A stretch of DNA of 22,846 nt from a virus. The notes beneath the pieces were generated by a model. The model ran no database searches. It had not been told where the DNA came from and was given only the letters and a program-made list of their open reading frames with translations. Position 1 is the stretch's first letter. Every line of letters begins with the position of its first letter. The DNA is taken from IMG/VR virus record IMGVR_UViG_3300009168_000122, positions 1-22,846 of that record; one strand, given 5' to 3'. The position numbers and the translations under genes are program-made. Below, piece after piece: positions 19,789 to 22,846 of this stretch.

Positions 19789-21990
19789 ATGGCGCTCGCG
19801 AGTGGCTATACAGGGCAGGTGATCGGGGGTGGCGCGGGTCCTGCCGCTCCTCGCGGCGGTGGGGCACTGGGCGGCAGCAGCCTGCCCATGAACGTGCCCG
19901 CCAAATCAAGCAATTCCGGCTCCAAGACCTCCTCTACCGACCCCTACGGGGCCGATCCGGTTGCCGTCGGCAGCGATGCGTCGCTCGACGCCCTCGGCAT
20001 GCACGCCCGCGAGCAGTTCACCAAGGCCAAGAACGCCCGCGCGCTGATCGACACGCTCTTGCTTCAATGCTTGAGGCAAAGACGGGGCGAGTACGACGAA
20101 ACCGAGCTTGCGCAGATGACGGAGAGCGTGAAGACGTTCTTCAACATTACTGCAACCAAGTGCAGGGCTGGTGAAGCGTGGATGACCGACATCCTCACTG
20201 CTTCCGGCGACCGCCTCTACCAGCTGGACCCCACCCCGATCCCGAACGTGCCCGAGTTCGTAAAGGACATGGTGAAGGAGCAGATCAAGAAGGAAGTGTC
20301 GAAGTACGGCATGCCGCCGGAGGATGCGCTGCGCGATCGCATCGACGAGTTGGCCGACGTGGCCTATCGCGAACTGATGGTGCAGGCGCGGGCGGGCACC
20401 ACCAAGATGCAGCGCAAGATCGACGACCAGCTGGCCGAGGCCAACTTCATCACCACGCTGCAGGCGTTCATCTCCGACCTGATGGTGTATCCGTTCGCGG
20501 TGCTCAAGGCCCCCGTGATCAAGAAGAAGCGGCGGCTGCGATGGGAGGGCGGGGAGCCGATCGCCACCAGCGAAGCGCAACTCACGATAGAACGGGTGAG
20601 TCCGTTCGACTTCTACTTCGCACCGTGGACCACCGACCCGCAGGAAGGGTTCGTGGCCGAGGTCATGCACATGCCGAGGCAGACGCTGGTCGACTGCAAG
20701 GGCATGCCGAACTTCAACGACGACAAGCTGACGCAAGCCTTGGATGTCTACCCCGTAGGACATCAGGAACTGACGTCGACTACCACTGTACGCGAACAGC
20801 TGGAAAGACAAACAACTTCAACCCTCGACAGCGGCGACACCATCGACGTCATCAACTTCTGGGGCTCGATCAATGGGCAGCTGCTGAAGGACTGGGGGGT
20901 CAAGGTCGAGGACGTGCAGGCGACCTACGAGGCCGACGTATGGGTGGTCGGGAGCATCGCGGTGCGCGCGGTGCTGAACCCGGACCCGATGAAGAAGCGC
21001 CCGTACTACGTGACCAGCTACGAGAAGGTGCCGGGGTCGCTGGTGGGGCGCGCGGTGACCATGCTGATGCGGCCTAACCAGCAGATCATCAACTCGGGAT
21101 ACCGAGCACTGCGCAGGAACATGGGGCTGGCGTCGGGTCCGTTCGCGGAAGTGGACTCGTCACGGCTCGGTGGCCAGCAGGCACCGGAGGAGATCATGCC
21201 CGCGATGATCAAGCTCGTTGAGCCGGATCTGGTCGGTCGCGGGGCGACGGCGTATCACTTCCACAAGATCGACTCCCATGCGGGCGAACTCGAATCGCTG
21301 ATCAACGAGGAGATCAAGAAGTGCGACGACGCGACAGGTATTCCCGCATATGCGTATGGGAACCCACAAGTTGCCGGTGCAGGACGGACAGTGGGTGGCC
21401 TTGCGATGCTGATGGGCAACGCGGCGAAGGGCATCAAGCAGGTGATCGTGAACATCGAGCAGGATGTGCTGAGTCCGCTGATCACCTCGTTCTACAACTA
21501 CAACATGCTTTACGACCCGGACCAGTCGATCAAGGTCGATGCACAGGTGCAGGCGAAGGGACCGACCGCAGTTCTCGCTAGGGAAACTGCGGCAGCGAAG
21601 CGGATGGAGATGCTGCAGGTGGTGGGCCCGTTCATCCCGACCGGCATCATCCCGAAGCAGGGGCTCGCAACGTTGTTGCGCGAGGTGATGAAGTCTTCCG
21701 ACTTCCCGATCGACGACATCATCCCCGACCCCAAGCTCGAACAGCAGCTGCAGGCCGCAGCGGGGCCGGAGCAGGGCGCACCTCCCGGCGGGCCACCCGG
21801 TCCACCACAACCCGGCCAGCCACCGCAGCAGCCGCCTGCGCTCGGCGCACCGCCGCCCCCGGGCACCCCCGGCGCACCCGCGATGCTGCCAGCACCTCCG
21901 GGGCAGGGCACCGGGCTCATGCCGATGCCGGATGGGCGTAGCGGTCCCGCGCAGCAGGTCGTGCAGCAGATGAACCAAGGGGGTCTGTAA
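19789..21990 (+). CDS. Portal protein
   Basis: A 733-aa protein beginning [15 protein letters not shown] with GGAG before the ATG. Size, position right after the large terminase, and segments such as [59 protein letters not shown] and [20 protein letters not shown] fit a podovirus-type (P22-like) portal. It forms the dodecameric ring at one head vertex through which DNA is packaged and ejected. The N-terminal 60 residues are Gly/Ser-rich, and the last 90 are Pro/Gly/Gln-rich and probably disordered. The TAA overlaps the next ATG (TAATG). Confidence 0.88.
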   Translation: MALASGYTGQVIGGGAGPAAPRGGGALGGSSLPMNVPAKSSNSGSKTSSTDPYGADPVAVGSDASLDALGMHAREQFTKAKNARALIDTLLLQCLRQRRGEYDETELAQMTESVKTFFNITATKCRAGEAWMTDILTASGDRLYQLDPTPIPNVPEFVKDMVKEQIKKEVSKYGMPPEDALRDRIDELADVAYRELMVQARAGTTKMQRKIDDQLAEANFITTLQAFISDLMVYPFAVLKAPVIKKKRRLRWEGGEPIATSEAQLTIERVSPFDFYFAPWTTDPQEGFVAEVMHMPRQTLVDCKGMPNFNDDKLTQALDVYPVGHQELTSTTTVREQLERQTTSTLDSGDTIDVINFWGSINGQLLKDWGVKVEDVQATYEADVWVVGSIAVRAVLNPDPMKKRPYYVTSYEKVPGSLVGRAVTMLMRPNQQIINSGYRALRRNMGLASGPFAEVDSSRLGGQQAPEEIMPAMIKLVEPDLVGRGATAYHFHKIDSHAGELESLINEEIKKCDDATGIPAYAYGNPQVAGAGRTVGGLAMLMGNAAKGIKQVIVNIEQDVLSPLITSFYNYNMLYDPDQSIKVDAQVQAKGPTAVLARETAAAKRMEMLQVVGPFIPTGIIPKQGLATLLREVMKSSDFPIDDIIPDPKLEQQLQAAAGPEQGAPPGGPPGPPQPGQPPQQPPALGAPPPPGTPGAPAMLPAPPGQGTGLMPMPDGRSGPAQQVVQQMNQGGL

Positions 21991-22846
21991 TGCCCATCTC
22001 CAACACCCAAGCCCCCTATGGGCAGCACATCGTCGGCAACGTCCTCAAGATCCTGCCGGTGTTCGACAAGGAGGGGGCGCTGGTCGAGGCGGTCCCCGGC
22101 TTCATCGGGTTGTCGTATCCGTTCCATGTGGTCGACCAGCCGATGACGCTGGTGGCAGCAGGCTTCGCTGATCCCGACCTGCTCGGGGACGACGAAGTGC
22201 TGATCCAGATCACCCCGGACGGCGTGTCGTGGCAGGACCTGTGGATTCACGGCACGCAGGTCAAGCTCACGCGCGAGAACACGATGGTGCATCTGAGCGT
22301 GCCGGGGATGTACCGGCTCGCGCGCTTGGGCTGGCACCAGTGGGACCCCGACCTGCCGCTCGAATTTCTGGGTCGCTCGACGGTGTGCGGCTGGTACGGC
22401 ACGCTCACGCACGAGCCCGACCTACCCATGACGCCCGATGTCGGCGCGCAGGGCATGCAGGGTCCGACGGGTGCGACGGGTGCGACGGGTGCCATAGGGC
22501 CGTCCGGTGGCCCCATCGGGCCAACGGGTGAAATAGGGCCAATGGGTGCCACCGGCCCCACTGGAGCTACAGGTGCAACAGGTGCAGGCAGCGACGGTGC
22601 GCCGGGGCCGATGGGGGCGACAGGTGCCACGGGTGCCACAGGAGCCACGGGTGCCACTGGTGCGGGTAGCGACGGTGCGCCGGGGCCGATGGGGGCGACA
22701 GGTGCGACGGGTGCCACGGGTGCCACGGGTGACACGGGTACGGCGGGTGCCCCCGGTGTAGCTGGTACGGCGGGTGCCACGGGTGCGACGGGACCCACGG
22801 GTGCCACTGGCACCATCGGCACCACGGGATCGATCGAGTACACCAC
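21990..22846 (+). CDS. Collagen-like Gly-X-Y structural protein, N-terminal part
   Basis: The first 285 codons are present; the end lies beyond the window. The ATG overlaps the portal stop. Residues 1-151 form a folded domain ([67 protein letters not shown]) without a family I know. From Gly152 on the chain is Gly-X-Y, mostly GAT and GPT/GPM triplets, a collagen-like triple-helix region as found in many phage fibres. Two 78-base units are tandemly repeated inside it. A virion fibre or head decoration is likely. In P22-like gene orders this place usually holds the scaffold gene, so the position is unusual. Confidence 0.85.
   Translation, partial: MPISNTQAPYGQHIVGNVLKILPVFDKEGALVEAVPGFIGLSYPFHVVDQPMTLVAAGFADPDLLGDDEVLIQITPDGVSWQDLWIHGTQVKLTRENTMVHLSVPGMYRLARLGWHQWDPDLPLEFLGRSTVCGWYGTLTHEPDLPMTPDVGAQGMQGPTGATGATGAIGPSGGPIGPTGEIGPMGATGPTGATGATGAGSDGAPGPMGATGATGATGATGATGAGSDGAPGPMGATGATGATGATGDTGTAGAPGVAGTAGATGATGPTGATGTIGTTGSIEYT
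22587..22742 (+). repeat. Two tandem 78-bp units in the collagen-like gene
   Basis: Each unit encodes [16 protein letters not shown] followed by further GAT triplets (26 codons). The units start at 22587 and 22665, and the first 40 bases or so are nearly identical at DNA level, so this is a recent duplication or slippage. Such repeats let the fibre length vary between related phages. Confidence 0.85.

Noticed and set aside
22247-22846. Minus-strand frame with Pro-Val-Ala-Pro repeats
   Set aside because: It is the reverse reading of the Gly-X-Y repeats; the plus-strand frame is coupled to the portal gene and has a plausible folded N-terminal domain.
1-22846. CRISPR array or tRNA genes
   Set aside because: No regularly spaced direct repeats with unique spacers, and no cloverleaf with a GTTCRANNC arm could be found by eye; short tRNAs could still be missed without a tool.

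Overview
This window looks like part of a tailed double-stranded DNA bacteriophage or prophage with GC-rich DNA and tightly packed genes. A terminase, a large portal protein, a family A DNA polymerase, four HNH endonucleases and many small unnamed proteins all point that way. The terminase-to-portal order and the portal length (733 aa) suggest a podovirus-like virion. The host is probably a GC-rich bacterium, likely a proteobacterium, but nothing in the window identifies it.

Layout. Everything left of about 16.15 kb is coded on the minus strand and everything right of about 16.47 kb on the plus strand. The two arms diverge from a 329-base intergenic region. The minus arm (12304 down to 1) is a chain of genes whose stops and starts overlap or abut almost throughout (ATGA, GTGA, TAATG, TAG-ATG), so it is probably one translationally coupled operon. 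A consensus sigma70-type promoter at 13068-13096 is well placed to drive it through a leader of about 750 nt. Read in the direction of transcription, the operon carries several small unknown proteins, an acidic repeat protein, a MoxR/CobS-like AAA+ ATPase, two very small membrane proteins, a DUF3150-like protein, an HNH endonuclease, three small unknowns, a DUF2201-like metallopeptidase/VWA protein, a run of fast-diverging small proteins that share a C-terminal signature, a family A DNA polymerase and a PD-(D/E)XK nuclease cut by the window edge. A separate block at 13113-14671 holds an unknown 299-aa protein, a 78-aa protein and an HNH endonuclease. A monocistronic gene with its own terminator lies at 15551-16141.

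The plus arm starts with an HNH gene that may be leaderless, a small two-helix membrane protein and a rho-independent terminator. Two small conserved-looking proteins follow, then a putative small terminase, another HNH endonuclease, the large terminase, the portal protein, and a collagen-like Gly-X-Y protein that runs off the window.

Most interesting signals: (1) five copies of a 20-bp palindrome (two HindIII-like half sites around a central dinucleotide), all at gene ends or between genes; (2) a set of five small proteins with a shared EAHxxM-type C-terminus; (3) the ATPase / DUF3150 / VWA-metallopeptidase triad with two tiny membrane proteins inside it; (4) a polymerase with Leu at the position equivalent to E. 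coli Pol I Phe762; (5) a 17-bp inverted repeat placed identically over two stop/start junctions; (6) a collagen-like gene directly after the portal. Family names come from recognising motifs by eye; no database search was run.
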